Of a stretch of DNA of 64,000 nt, positions 51,501-60,069 are shown one piece after another (position 1 is the first letter of the stretch; the number at the start of each line of letters is the position of its first letter). The stretch is taken from the NCBI GenBank assembly GCA_022842065.1, contig JALHQH010000017.1, positions 22,172 through 86,171 on the forward strand, written 5' to 3'. The notes under the pieces were generated by a model that was given only the letters and a program-made list of their open reading frames with translations, did no database searches and was not told where the DNA came from. A program made the position numbers and the translations under genes. The stretch is from Caldilineaceae bacterium (GTDB taxonomy: Bacteria; Chloroflexota; Anaerolineae; Caldilineales; Caldilineaceae).

Positions 51501-54321
51501 TATTGGCTTTGGCAAAATCATCAGCGCCACTGAATTTAATGGTAACACAACCCGCTTCACCTATGATCCCTTTGGTCGCATCGCCAGCATTATCTTGCCG
51601 GGTGACACACTAGAACTGCCGACCCAACAATTTTCCTATAACTTGGGCAGCCCGCGCAGTTCGATCACGACCGGCCAGCGCGAAGAGTCCGGTACAGACC
51701 ATGTCCACACGAGCGTGGTCTATTTTGATGGGCTGGGACGCAAGCTGCAAACACGCAGCGAAGCTGAATATGGCCGAGTGGTGGTCGCCGAAGCCATGAC
51801 CTTCAATGCACGCCAAAGCGAACACGAACAGTTTTTACCCTATTTCGCTGATGACTTCGCCTATGAATTGCCCGACATAGCTTTGCCCCATACCAACAAA
51901 GAGTATGATCCCTTGGGGCGAGTGATTAGCACCACCAACCCAGATGGCACCTTCGCCACTGTCTCATTTCAACCCCTACTCCAAATCCAGGCTGACGAAG
52001 AAGACAATCATCTTGGTTCGCCCCACCAAGACACGCCCAAAACATTGCGTTATGACGGATTAGAGCGATTGGTCGAGGTAGTTGAGCGTAATCGTGTCAG
52101 TGATACGGTGGAAAGTTACCATACCCACTATCAATACGACACATTGAGCAATCTGACCCGAATTACTGATGCCCAGAACAATATCAAGACCATGCAATAC
52201 GATGCCCTATCGCGCAAAACCTTCATGGATGACCCAGACCGGGGCGTGATGTACTATACCTATGATGACGTTGGTAATCTACGCCAGACCATTGATGGTA
52301 AAAGTCAGGTCATCACCTACACCTATGATGCTGCCAATCGCCCGCTGACTGAAACGTGGTTCACGGCTGATCTTGGCGCCAGGACGGTCTTTACTTATCA
52401 CTATGACTCCTACCTTTCCCCATTACACCCCGATGCACACAATACCCTGGGGCAAGTTACCTACATCGAAGACCCAGAGGGTGCGGTCTACTTCTCCTAT
52501 GATAGTCGAGGCAACGTTGCCGGACGCATCCGCAGCTTTAGCCAAGAAGGTCTCAGCTTTGTCACGCGCATGCGCTATGATGCCATGGATCGCCTGAGCG
52601 GGTTGACCTATCCCGATGGCTACACCGTCACCTATGGTTATAACGCACAGGGCTTGCTCGAAACTATCCCCGGTTATGTGGCGAACGTGGATTACACGCC
52701 CGCCGCCCAACGCACAGGTATCACCTATACCAACGGCGTTACCACCCGCTACGGTTATGATAATCGTCTGCGCCTGGATCATTTGCAGAGTGGAGCCGGA
52801 CAGAACATTTTGCAAGATCTGGGCTACAGCTTCGACCAGACCAGCAATATTGTCGCTATAACCGATAGCCGACCACAACGCACGCCAGTCAATGACCAAA
52901 CGCAGGACTATAGCTACGACAGCCTTTACCGTTTGACCCAAGCATCAGGGACTTATGGGCAGATCGATTATGCCTACAACAGCATTGGCAACATGATCCA
53001 TCAGAGTAGCACCATCAGTGACACCCGTCTCAACCAGGGAGTGATGCGTCATGGCGAGAATGGTGCCGGTCCTCATGCGCTGACCTTTGCTGGTGGGGAT
53101 GTGTATGGCTATGATGACAATGGCAATCGACTGGGCAAAGGAAACACAACCTATAGTTGGAATGCACGTGACTGGTTGGTTGCGGTAACTGGTGAAGAGA
53201 CTGCCTCAGTTTATGCCTATGATTCAGCGCGTCAACGGATACGGCAAACTGTGAGCGAAGGTGAAGTTATCACCACGACGCTTTACCCAGATCGATATGC
53301 TGAAGTGCGGGGTGATCAGTTCGTCCGTTATATTCTTGATAATCAACAAAGGATTGCCCAGATCAGAACTATTTTTGACTCCACGAATTTGCTGCGTGGC
53401 TTCAGTGACTCAGTTACAATGAATTTCACAATAACTCAACTTGTTGTCTCGGATGCCATTTGGCACTTAACTGACCACATAGGTAGTACAAATTTCTTGA
53501 TCGATAAACGCGGTCAGCTTGTTTCTGAAGCTACTTACAACCCATATGGAACTACTCGGTATGAATTGGACGGCAGAAAGATGTACTACCAGTTCACTGG
53601 CAAGGAATTAGATGAAAGTGGCCTCTACTACTATGACTCTCGTTATTATGACGCACTTATGGGACGTTTTATTAACCCGGATCCACTTTATATGGAGAAC
53701 CCTGATTACGGAGCAAAGAATCCCTGCCTGCTCAATATATATACCTATGCTAATAACAATCCGATTCGGTTTTTAGATACTAATGGTGAAGAGCCTGTAG
53801 ACTCTTCTAAAGTTAAGCGCGGTGGAGTTGTCGAACAAGGTTCAGGGACGCCTGACCGTTTAACAAAGAGAATTGTAATTGATATTACTAATAAAACATT
53901 TTTTGTTATTGAAAAGAAGACTGATAAAATCATTTTTGAGGCGGACGTAATATTAGGATCGAAAGAGACTCCAACACCTCAGGGGAAATTTCATGCAGGA
54001 AATTGGGTGAGGGACTATGTTACTCCCAAATGGGGGTGGCAATCTGATACACCTTGGAGTAAAACATTACTTGGTGGCAATGCATTCGGTCCGTTCCAGT
54101 TACCGTTGTTTGAGAAACCTGGCTATTTTATACATGGTACAATGGGGCCTGGTTGGGCATCTCTCAAATGGGGGCAAATGTTAGTTAGTCCGGAGTCTCA
54201 CGGATGCATACGTATGTGTAACCCTGACATACAACAACTTCATGACGAGATCTTGAAAAACCCACGCGGTATCGAAATTGAAATCAAAAAAAGCGTGAAA
54301 GATCAACAGGAACAAAAGTAG
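48523..54321 (+). CDS. SpvB/TcB-RHS toxin with C-terminal L,D-transpeptidase domain
   Basis: A 1932-aa exported protein. A signal peptide lies at about 17-38 (LASILLICIGLSLPQSVLAQ). Residues about 45-330 match the SpvB/TcB N-terminal domain (LPSGPGSLEGLGESFQPNLS, then LSLIYNGGNANGAWGLGWKL). FG-GAP/TcB-middle segments follow to about 720 (DMNYDGLPDLVF, DMDGDGALELLYS). RHS/YD repeats run from about 850 to 1640. The RHS core end is YYYDSRYYDALMGRFINPDP then YTYANNNPIRFLDTNG (about 1700-1760). The cargo (about 1780-1925) is a YkuD domain with His 1871 (YFIHGT), and SHGCIRM with His 1893 and Cys 1895. YkuD enzymes cross-link or edit peptidoglycan. The C-terminal end is more A/T-rich than the RHS core, as in swapped toxin tips. 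Confidence 0.85.
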   Translation: MTRFRHRLFTDWTFPVKGWLASILLICIGLSLPQSVLAQTDKQSGVSPQVISLPSGPGSLEGLGESFQPNLSTGTASYPVSIAMPPGAGGFQPELSLIYNGGNANGAWGLGWKLNIPYIQRETDRGLPAYTMADTFIYSNAEKLMPVDDDDYRFETESSFMRFHWLSTEQAWEANTPDGTRYLFGLTPSAQIQIPYKGVTQIYRWWLERQIDPNGNEIRYVYQSFGEDHYTYLSEIHYNFNGHNNYSTLIQFHYEPRPDILVDRTSRAAINIGLRGTKIEMWVRGELVRTYLFGYSPEQSTGTHSLLTCITLEGSDNQTTLPPTRFTYTQYDPNTYQVVRMVNAPSSLGAIDEDAALIDMNYDGLPDLVFTIPQNRYRLYLNRGAGVWQSNYQDGPSQGQLSSPGVKLADMDGDGSVDLLTKTSATQMKYWTAAPGGLWDRQISYRQWTSPIFDLTSSNIRFVDVNNDKRIDVFTLNDAAYRIWLAPTDDRWSPDANFAGSAHGFSDTSSNLRFADFTGDRLLDLVELRRNSITYLPHKGDDQFDSRIGLGNAPRLQNGENVDDLQLGDLNNDGLADVILPDSRQVSYWLNKGDNSFTARINIPNQGTNNFPVLNTRTTVNLADMDGDGALELLYSQADGSFEYIDFFTGPQPNLLTGIDNGLGRSYEIHYKSSTDDYIADQGTANAWKTTIPFPVQVVSQVTVHDANSGAAYVTDYHYRNGYYDGEQKEFRGFAEVIETQHGDESAPTMVTHYFYDVGDKIESRKGLLYAQQITDEDADCSQPESGCYQQITNTLATYEVATGVHFSTITRTHTFLYEATSQPVQLLQSFAYDSFGNQTENFNFGQVCSTPNGALDIACGNDELLQYTSYAINPERWIVNTPAVITQTDAVGNVVSLAHLYYDGTPYVGLPLHSVERGDLTRQEESLGPLGNNRFIPTQRQAFDKYGNVIGIKDANDHLTTISYDDLTHTFPVTERIHLDTGRTLTYTAAYDIGFGKIISATEFNGNTTRFTYDPFGRIASIILPGDTLELPTQQFSYNLGSPRSSITTGQREESGTDHVHTSVVYFDGLGRKLQTRSEAEYGRVVVAEAMTFNARQSEHEQFLPYFADDFAYELPDIALPHTNKEYDPLGRVISTTNPDGTFATVSFQPLLQIQADEEDNHLGSPHQDTPKTLRYDGLERLVEVVERNRVSDTVESYHTHYQYDTLSNLTRITDAQNNIKTMQYDALSRKTFMDDPDRGVMYYTYDDVGNLRQTIDGKSQVITYTYDAANRPLTETWFTADLGARTVFTYHYDSYLSPLHPDAHNTLGQVTYIEDPEGAVYFSYDSRGNVAGRIRSFSQEGLSFVTRMRYDAMDRLSGLTYPDGYTVTYGYNAQGLLETIPGYVANVDYTPAAQRTGITYTNGVTTRYGYDNRLRLDHLQSGAGQNILQDLGYSFDQTSNIVAITDSRPQRTPVNDQTQDYSYDSLYRLTQASGTYGQIDYAYNSIGNMIHQSSTISDTRLNQGVMRHGENGAGPHALTFAGGDVYGYDDNGNRLGKGNTTYSWNARDWLVAVTGEETASVYAYDSARQRIRQTVSEGEVITTTLYPDRYAEVRGDQFVRYILDNQQRIAQIRTIFDSTNLLRGFSDSVTMNFTITQLVVSDAIWHLTDHIGSTNFLIDKRGQLVSEATYNPYGTTRYELDGRKMYYQFTGKELDESGLYYYDSRYYDALMGRFINPDPLYMENPDYGAKNPCLLNIYTYANNNPIRFLDTNGEEPVDSSKVKRGGVVEQGSGTPDRLTKRIVIDITNKTFFVIEKKTDKIIFEADVILGSKETPTPQGKFHAGNWVRDYVTPKWGWQSDTPWSKTLLGGNAFGPFQLPLFEKPGYFIHGTMGPGWASLKWGQMLVSPESHGCIRMCNPDIQQLHDEILKNPRGIEIEIKKSVKDQQEQK

Positions 54322-54623
54322 GCTCTTAAGGGAATCCTGTCGAACCTTATTTTCGTGATCGATAATGCCAGGGCAGAAATACCACCCAAGGAAGAGTGTC
54401 AAAAGCACTGACGGTAACAATTTGTGCTCGTATTGCCTCACGAACGAACCTTACTTTGAAAAAAGAGCGGGAGAGTCAAGAAAAATCACCAGAAAGTCGC
54501 CATTGTCATGTTGCGTGCGGTAGTTTGCCTGAAGCATTCGATGGGCCATAGCAAATTTATGTGATGAAGCATCGATTCTCTGCACTAGAAGCTTTATCAG
54601 GGGTTATCTCATTCGATTATCAA
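54322..54623. other. Spacer behind the RHS toxin gene with short broken frames
   Basis: Just where an immunity gene would be expected, only short frames are visible, for example a 52-codon frame from the ATG at 54366 and an overlapping frame reading KNHQKVAIVMLRAVVCL that resembles the basic C-terminal end of a transposase. None has a ribosome site. I regard this as decayed sequence, possibly a transposase remnant. Confidence 0.35.
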
Positions 54624-54686
54624 TAGGACTTACGCACAGCCCGGCGGCTGAGCTTGTCGAAGCCAGAGGGCTGTGCGTAAGTCCTA
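54624..54686. mobile_element. Hairpin element with TAGGACTTACGCAC ends
   Basis: Perfect 19-bp inverted repeats (54624-54642 with 54668-54686) start with TAGGACTTACGCACAGCCC. The loop contains GGCTGAGCTTGTCGAAGCC, the motif shared with hairpins at 6457, 16711 and 33809. Like the MITEs of this window, both ends are TAG. It has no coding capacity. Confidence 0.75.
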
Positions 54687-54693
54687 ATCAAGT

Positions 54694-55061
54694 AAAGCGA
54701 GCTTGATATTTCGCTAACCTTCACCGGCAATGGCGACTCCTTGCAAGGCACGCTCAACGGCGCACAATCCCTGGCCTTTTCTGGCTCACCCACCTTCACC
54801 GGGCAGATCGATGGCATTACCACCACCTTCCAAATTGACTCGGCTCCCTTTACCGACAACGTTTCCGGGCGGTCAGTGCAACGCCAGGTCACCCTAGCCG
54901 GTTCACTGCTGGAAGCCGGCAACGTCATCCAGGGTGTCTACACCGAAACGATTCAAGGCTTCACGCCCCAACCCTTGATCGTCGGCGGTACATTTTTAGC
55001 ATCGCGAGCATCAGCCAGTGCTGGTGGGGCTAATGTCGCGTTGGATGGTGCAAACAATTGA
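54694..55061 (+). pseudogene. C-terminal remnant of a secreted beta-rich protein
   Basis: The frame opens right after the hairpin element (previous in-frame stop at 54693) and runs 122 codons to a stop at 55059-55061 without a plausible start codon or ribosome site. The translation (SLTFTGNGDSLQGTLNGAQS, ..., GVYTETIQGFTPQPLIVGG) has the Gly/Thr/Ser-rich repeating strand pattern of an extracellular beta protein. The upstream part is missing, probably lost when the element inserted or by deletion. 55062-55258 has nothing recognisable. Confidence 0.4.
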
Positions 55062-55258
55062 GCGGGGTGTGCTAATGAGTCACGGATTAGGCCGCTAGGT
55101 TAGCCGTTTGCCCAAAGTATGTAAGCCGTTATCACCCACATTTGACAAAGTCCGCGTCCTGCGTGACCGCTTTTTCGCGTCTTGCACCTTTCTCCAATTA
55201 ATGGCATACTAAACGCCATCTGAATGCAACACTCAACGTCAACTAAGTGAGTCTCCCC

Positions 55259-58200
55259 ATGCCTCACCTCAAACTCCGCCTTCTCGGTCCGCCGCAGGTT
55301 GAACTTGACGGCGCACCCTGCGATCTCCACTCGCATAAGGCGCTGGCACTGCTGGCTTATCTTGCCGTGACGAACCAGCCCCACAGCCGCGCCAAACTGG
55401 CAACCCTCTTCTGGCCGGAGCAAAATGAAAGCCGCGCCTTGGCCTATCTGCGCCATACGCTCTGGACCATGCGCAAGCTGTTGGGCGCGGCGCTGTTGGA
55501 TCGCGATCACGAGGTGGTGCGCCTTGATCCCCAAGCCGATCTCTGGCTCGATGTGACGACCTTTCAAACTCAGTTGGCCGCCGGCAACCTGGCAGAGAGA
55601 CCAAGCGCAGCGGCCTGTATTGCCGCGTTACCCCACTTACAAGCGGCTGTTGCCCTCTATCGCGACGATTTTCTGGCCGGCTTTTCCTTGCGTGACAGCG
55701 CGCTCTTTGACGAGTGGCACTTTTTTGCGCGAGAACAACTGCGCCAGCAATTGGCCACTGCCTTACAGCAAGTGGTGCGTGGGCTGGCGGCGCAGGATGA
55801 GCAGGGCGCGGCCATCCCCTATGCGCGCCGCTGGCTGGCGCTTGATCCCTTGCACGAACCGGCCCATCAACAACTCATGCAGCTCTATGCTGCGAGTGGC
55901 CAGCGCGCGGCGGCAGTGCGCCAGTATCGCGAATGTCGCCGCATTTTGCGCGAAGAACTGGCCGTGGCGCCGGCAGCAGAGACCCAAGCGCTCTACCAGC
56001 AGATCCAGACGCAGCCCCCGCACGCCGGCAAAGCCCAGGCGTTGCCCGCGCATACGGTCGCAGCGGATTCATCGTCGCCGGCACCGGCGACCGCACCCCC
56101 GCACCAGGATGAGTTGCGCTTTGTGACTGTGCTGGCCGCGGGTTTGGTCGAACACGCTGATCAGCACTTGGCGACTGCCGACGAGCCGCCGGCCCCCGAG
56201 CACTTGGCCGAGGTAGTGGCGCAGGTGTGGCAATTGGTGGCCGCGCACTGTCTACCCTATGGCGCGCAGGTGGAAGGGGTGATGGGCGGGACGGTGTTGG
56301 CCCTTTTTGGCGTGCAACGGACCCATGAAGGGGATGCCGAACAAGCCCTGCACGCGGCACTGGCGATCCAACGCACAACACAGCAACAGGGATTGCCGCT
56401 TAGCCTGGGGCTAAGCTGTGGCTTGGTTTACATTGGCACGCAGAGCACCACAGCGACACAAAAGCTGGTGCTGGGCAGTGTGGTCAACCTGGCTACCCGT
56501 TTACAAGCACAAGTAGCAGCCGAGGTCACGGTGGCCAGTGCGCCAGTCTACCGACAGACGCGCGGGATGTTTCGTTTTCAGCCTCGCACGTTGCACCTGG
56601 TCGGCAGCGGACAGCCGGTGACCGCGTATCAAATGGTCGGCACTGTCGCTCAGCCGCGCAAAATGCGCGGCATTGAAGGGTTGCGTACAACGTTGGTTGG
56701 GCGTCAGCTAGAGTTGACAACTTTGCAGCATCTCGCAACCCAAGCAGGAGAAGGCACAGGTGGCTTGGCGATCATTAGCGGGGAAGCCGGGGTCGGCAAA
56801 TCACGGCTGATCGAGGAATTTCACCGCCATTTGCCCCCAGCCTCATCGGGCTGGCTTTGGCTGGAAGGGCGCTGTTTGGAGTTAGCCCAGGGCACCGGTT
56901 ATGCCCCTTTTATTGCCCTCTTCCAGGCCTACTGGGGTTGGGATCCGGCGGAAGGGGAAGCCACATGGGCCCAACGCATTATCACCCACTTGGCCGAACT
57001 CGCGGAAGATGGCCATTTGCCGGCCGCGCAAGTGGCGGAAGTCGGGGCGGCGTTGGGGCGGCTCTTGGGGCTGCACTTTGGCAATGAGTGGGATACGTTG
57101 CTGCAGCAGCTTGACGGCCAAACCGTACAGCTGCGGATGGCCGGCGCACTCGCTGATTTTTTTGTCACCCTGGCCCATCGCCAACCACTGATCCTGGTGC
57201 TCGAAGATCTGCATTGGGCCGATACGCTGTCGCTTGAATTGATCAACCTGTTATTGGCCGCCTTGCCCCACCACGCGTTCTTGCTGCTCTGTCTTTATCG
57301 GCCCGAAGCGCAGCGCCGCGCCTGGCAGTTGGGGGTGATTGCGGCGCAACGCTGTCCTGGCCACTTTACCCAACTTGCGTTAATGCCCTTAACGCCGACA
57401 CAAAGTACCCTGTTGATCGACAATCTATTGGCTGTTGATGGCCAAGGGCTGCGCCAATCGGCCACGCTACCCGGTAACACGACTGAGCACCAGCCTTGCG
57501 CCTTGCCAACCGACCTCCAGCAGTTGATCTTGAGCAAAGGGCAAGGCAATCCCCTTTATATGGAAGAGTTGATTTACGCGTTGATCGCCAGTGGCTTGTT
57601 GACACGCCAGCCCGATGGCTGGGTAGTCGCCCCCCAGTTATCCTTGACCACTGTGCCGGAGAGTTTGCAGAGCATCATCTATACCCGCCTTGACCTGCTT
57701 GATGCGCCGTGGAAGCAGATTTTGCAGCGCGCCGCCGTGATTGGGCGGACGGTCGGCCGGCGGCTTTGGCAAGCCCTATTGCCCCAGGAGTGGGATCTGG
57801 AGCAAGCGATTGGACGGTTGATCGAGGGGGCTTTTCTCTATCAGGAGCGCCTCTACCCGGAAGAAGAGTATTCTTTTCGTCATGTCCTCGTGCAGGAGGC
57901 GATCTATCAAGGGCTGGTCCAGCGCCAGCGCCGTCAGTTGCACCGCCAGGTGGCCGCAGCGCTCGAGCAGTTGGCCGGTGTGCGCTTACACGATCAGATC
58001 GATCTGCTGGCTTATCACTGGTCACGCGCCGGTGAGCCGCCCCAGGCGATCCACTATCTGCTGCTGGCTGGGGATAAAGCGCAGGCGACCTTAGCCTATC
58101 ATGAGGCGGCGGCGTACTATCGCCGCGCCGTCGGTTTTCTCAAAGAGCAAGCGGACCCAGCGTTGACTGCTCGCACCTTGTTGAAACTGGGCAACAGCTA

Positions 58201-59785
58201 CCATAGCCTGGGTGAATTCCGGCGGGCGCGCCAGGCGTTTGACGACTGTTTTGCGCTGAATCAGCAAGCACTGACGCCGGTTGTCCACGCGGCACCAACC
58301 ACGCATACCCTGCGCCTGGCCTGGGGCGAACCCTATAGCCTGGATCCAATTCAAACCGGCAACACCAGTGACATGGCGGTGGTCCAACAGCTCTTTAGCC
58401 CTTTAGTTTTGCTCAGCCCCGCGTTCGAAATTATGCCGGCGGTCGCCCAGCGCTGGGAGGTCTTGCAGGGTGGCCGGCGCTATATCTTCCATCTGCGTCA
58501 GGATGTCTACTGGAGCGATGGCGCGCCGGTGACGGCCCATGACTATGCCTTGACCTTGCGCCGCATTCTGGCCCCAACCGCGTTCGACAACATGGCGAGC
58601 CTCTTTTATGCGATTAAGCAGAGCGAAGCCTATCATACCGGCCGGGTCACTGATAGCCAACAGGTTGGCATTAGGGTCGCCGATGATTACACGCTGATCA
58701 TCGAACTAGAACAGCCGGCCACCTATTTTCTCCAATCGCTCACCTGTGCTGCCGCCTATCCAACCCCGGCACATTGTTTTGCCACACATGGTGACGCCTG
58801 GTCGGCACCAGACGCGCTGGTGGTCAATGGCCCGTTCCAGTTGGTCGAGTGGCAACGCGGCCACCGGTTGATCTTGCAGCGCAATCCCACCTACTTTGGG
58901 CAGGCTACCGGCAATGTCGAGCGCGTTGAGCTGCGCTTTCAGTTGCCCATTTCTCAACAGGTGACCGGCTATGTGGATGGGCAGCTTGATCTACTTTGGC
59001 TCAATGAGATGGATGCGGCGGCGCGTGAACCGTTGCGCCAACGGTACTCAGACCAATATCGAACAGCCCCACGGTTGAATGTGCTCTTTGCTGCCTTCGA
59101 TGCGGCACAATCACCCTTTACCGATGGCCGGGTGCGCCAGGCTTTGGGGCATGCGATTGATCGGGAGGCACTGGTCAACACGACGTTAGGCGGGTATGAA
59201 CAGCCCGCGCATGGTGGTTTCATCCCGACTGGCCTACCTGGCCATTCGCCGCAGATTGGGCTTGGCTTTGATCCAGTACAGGCACGCCGCTTGTTGCAAG
59301 CCGCCGGCTACGCTGACACGGCCTACTTTCCAACGGTGCGCGCCCTGGCGTGGCAAGGCATGGACGCGGTCTGTCATGGGTTGAGTGAACAGTGGCGCGC
59401 ACACCTTGGTATCACCATTGCCTGGCAGATTTTGGATTATCCCGACTTTTTGCGCGTTCGCTATGAAGAACGGCCGGCCCTGTTCTTATTCGGTTGGAAT
59501 TGTGACTACCCGGATGCCGGCATCTTTATGGATCTCTTTGCCAACGCCGATGTTACCCACTGGTCCAATCCCGAGTTTCATCAGCTTTTTGCTGAGGCGC
59601 AACACACCCCAGAGCCGGCCAGACGGCTAGCCCTACTGGCACAAGCAGACACATTAGCCACCACCGCAGCCCCAGCACTGCCCCTTTACTATGAACGCTT
59701 ACAGTTTCTCGCCAAGCCCCACCTCCGTCATTATCCAATGTCGCCCTTCAGTTGGTGGTTCTGGAAAGATGTAATCATCGAATAG
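55259..59785 (+). CDS. SARP/BTAD regulator - degenerate cyclase - ATPase - family 5 binding-domain fusion
   Basis: A 1508-aa cytosolic protein without signal peptide. Residues 3-95 are a winged-helix DNA-binding domain (LKLRLLGPPQVELDGAPCDL), 100-245 a BTAD domain, about 285-470 a class III nucleotide-cyclase fold whose two metal Asp positions are lost (VTVLAAGLVEHA and GVMGGTVLALFG instead of FADLVGF and FMGDGVMALFG). An AAA/STAND ATPase follows with Walker A SGEAGVGKSRLIEEF (about 507) and LILVLEDLHWAD (about 643). TPR-like helices lie near 940-1000. The last about 490 residues are a family 5 peptide-binding domain (LRLAWGEPYSLDPIQTGNTS, then FHLRQDVYWSDGAPVTAHDY). It probably senses a cytosolic peptide-like ligand and controls transcription. 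ATG 55259 is preferred to GTG 55247; neither has a good ribosome site. Confidence 0.88.
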   Translation: MPHLKLRLLGPPQVELDGAPCDLHSHKALALLAYLAVTNQPHSRAKLATLFWPEQNESRALAYLRHTLWTMRKLLGAALLDRDHEVVRLDPQADLWLDVTTFQTQLAAGNLAERPSAAACIAALPHLQAAVALYRDDFLAGFSLRDSALFDEWHFFAREQLRQQLATALQQVVRGLAAQDEQGAAIPYARRWLALDPLHEPAHQQLMQLYAASGQRAAAVRQYRECRRILREELAVAPAAETQALYQQIQTQPPHAGKAQALPAHTVAADSSSPAPATAPPHQDELRFVTVLAAGLVEHADQHLATADEPPAPEHLAEVVAQVWQLVAAHCLPYGAQVEGVMGGTVLALFGVQRTHEGDAEQALHAALAIQRTTQQQGLPLSLGLSCGLVYIGTQSTTATQKLVLGSVVNLATRLQAQVAAEVTVASAPVYRQTRGMFRFQPRTLHLVGSGQPVTAYQMVGTVAQPRKMRGIEGLRTTLVGRQLELTTLQHLATQAGEGTGGLAIISGEAGVGKSRLIEEFHRHLPPASSGWLWLEGRCLELAQGTGYAPFIALFQAYWGWDPAEGEATWAQRIITHLAELAEDGHLPAAQVAEVGAALGRLLGLHFGNEWDTLLQQLDGQTVQLRMAGALADFFVTLAHRQPLILVLEDLHWADTLSLELINLLLAALPHHAFLLLCLYRPEAQRRAWQLGVIAAQRCPGHFTQLALMPLTPTQSTLLIDNLLAVDGQGLRQSATLPGNTTEHQPCALPTDLQQLILSKGQGNPLYMEELIYALIASGLLTRQPDGWVVAPQLSLTTVPESLQSIIYTRLDLLDAPWKQILQRAAVIGRTVGRRLWQALLPQEWDLEQAIGRLIEGAFLYQERLYPEEEYSFRHVLVQEAIYQGLVQRQRRQLHRQVAAALEQLAGVRLHDQIDLLAYHWSRAGEPPQAIHYLLLAGDKAQATLAYHEAAAYYRRAVGFLKEQADPALTARTLLKLGNSYHSLGEFRRARQAFDDCFALNQQALTPVVHAAPTTHTLRLAWGEPYSLDPIQTGNTSDMAVVQQLFSPLVLLSPAFEIMPAVAQRWEVLQGGRRYIFHLRQDVYWSDGAPVTAHDYALTLRRILAPTAFDNMASLFYAIKQSEAYHTGRVTDSQQVGIRVADDYTLIIELEQPATYFLQSLTCAAAYPTPAHCFATHGDAWSAPDALVVNGPFQLVEWQRGHRLILQRNPTYFGQATGNVERVELRFQLPISQQVTGYVDGQLDLLWLNEMDAAAREPLRQRYSDQYRTAPRLNVLFAAFDAAQSPFTDGRVRQALGHAIDREALVNTTLGGYEQPAHGGFIPTGLPGHSPQIGLGFDPVQARRLLQAAGYADTAYFPTVRALAWQGMDAVCHGLSEQWRAHLGITIAWQILDYPDFLRVRYEERPALFLFGWNCDYPDAGIFMDLFANADVTHWSNPEFHQLFAEAQHTPEPARRLALLAQADTLATTAAPALPLYYERLQFLAKPHLRHYPMSPFSWWFWKDVIIE

Positions 59786-59843
59786 GCGTGTGTTGATCTC
59801 CCCCAGCGCCTACGGCATAGCCCTACTTTGTTATCCCGTAAAA

Positions 59844-59873
59844 TTGACGCTCTCTTTAGATTGATGATATTAT
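59844..59873 (+). promoter_or_regulatory. Sigma-70-type promoter of a 35-aa gene
   Basis: TTGACG (59844-59849), an 18-base spacer and TATTAT (59868-59873). The predicted start near 59880 is about 48 bases before a small gene with a perfect Shine-Dalgarno site. Confidence 0.6.
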
Positions 59874-59927
59874 CACAGCCGTTCAATCATCAATACGCTC
59901 ACTCATCTAAGAAAGGAGGTGCGCAAC

Positions 59928-60035
59928 ATGCCAATCATCCACAACTTTGCTCGGCGTCTCACCGCAATGGTCGACAACAATATATCGCTGTGTACCTCTG
60001 GATGGAGAAAACGTGTTTTACCCTTGCCGGCCTAA
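59928..60035 (+). CDS. 35-aa small protein or leader peptide
   Basis: The ATG at 59928 is preceded, 7 bases upstream, by AAAGGAGGT, the strongest Shine-Dalgarno site in the window. The 35-aa product (MPIIHNFARRLTAMVDNN, then SLCTSGWRKRVLPLPA) is basic with one cysteine and has no recognisable family. A promoter lies upstream and an intrinsic terminator 35 bases downstream, so it is either a free-standing small gene or a leader peptide controlling the acetyltransferase gene that starts after the terminator. Confidence 0.5.
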   Translation: MPIIHNFARRLTAMVDNNISLCTSGWRKRVLPLPA

Positions 60036-60069
60036 TCAATAGGTCGGTTTATGGTTGTTCTGCCTCTTC

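Noticed and set aside
54181..54441. 86-codon minus-strand frame considered as an immunity protein for the RHS-YkuD toxin
   Set aside because: More than half overlaps the YkuD coding sequence antisense, there is no ribosome site, and the protein has no signal peptide layout matching the expected location.
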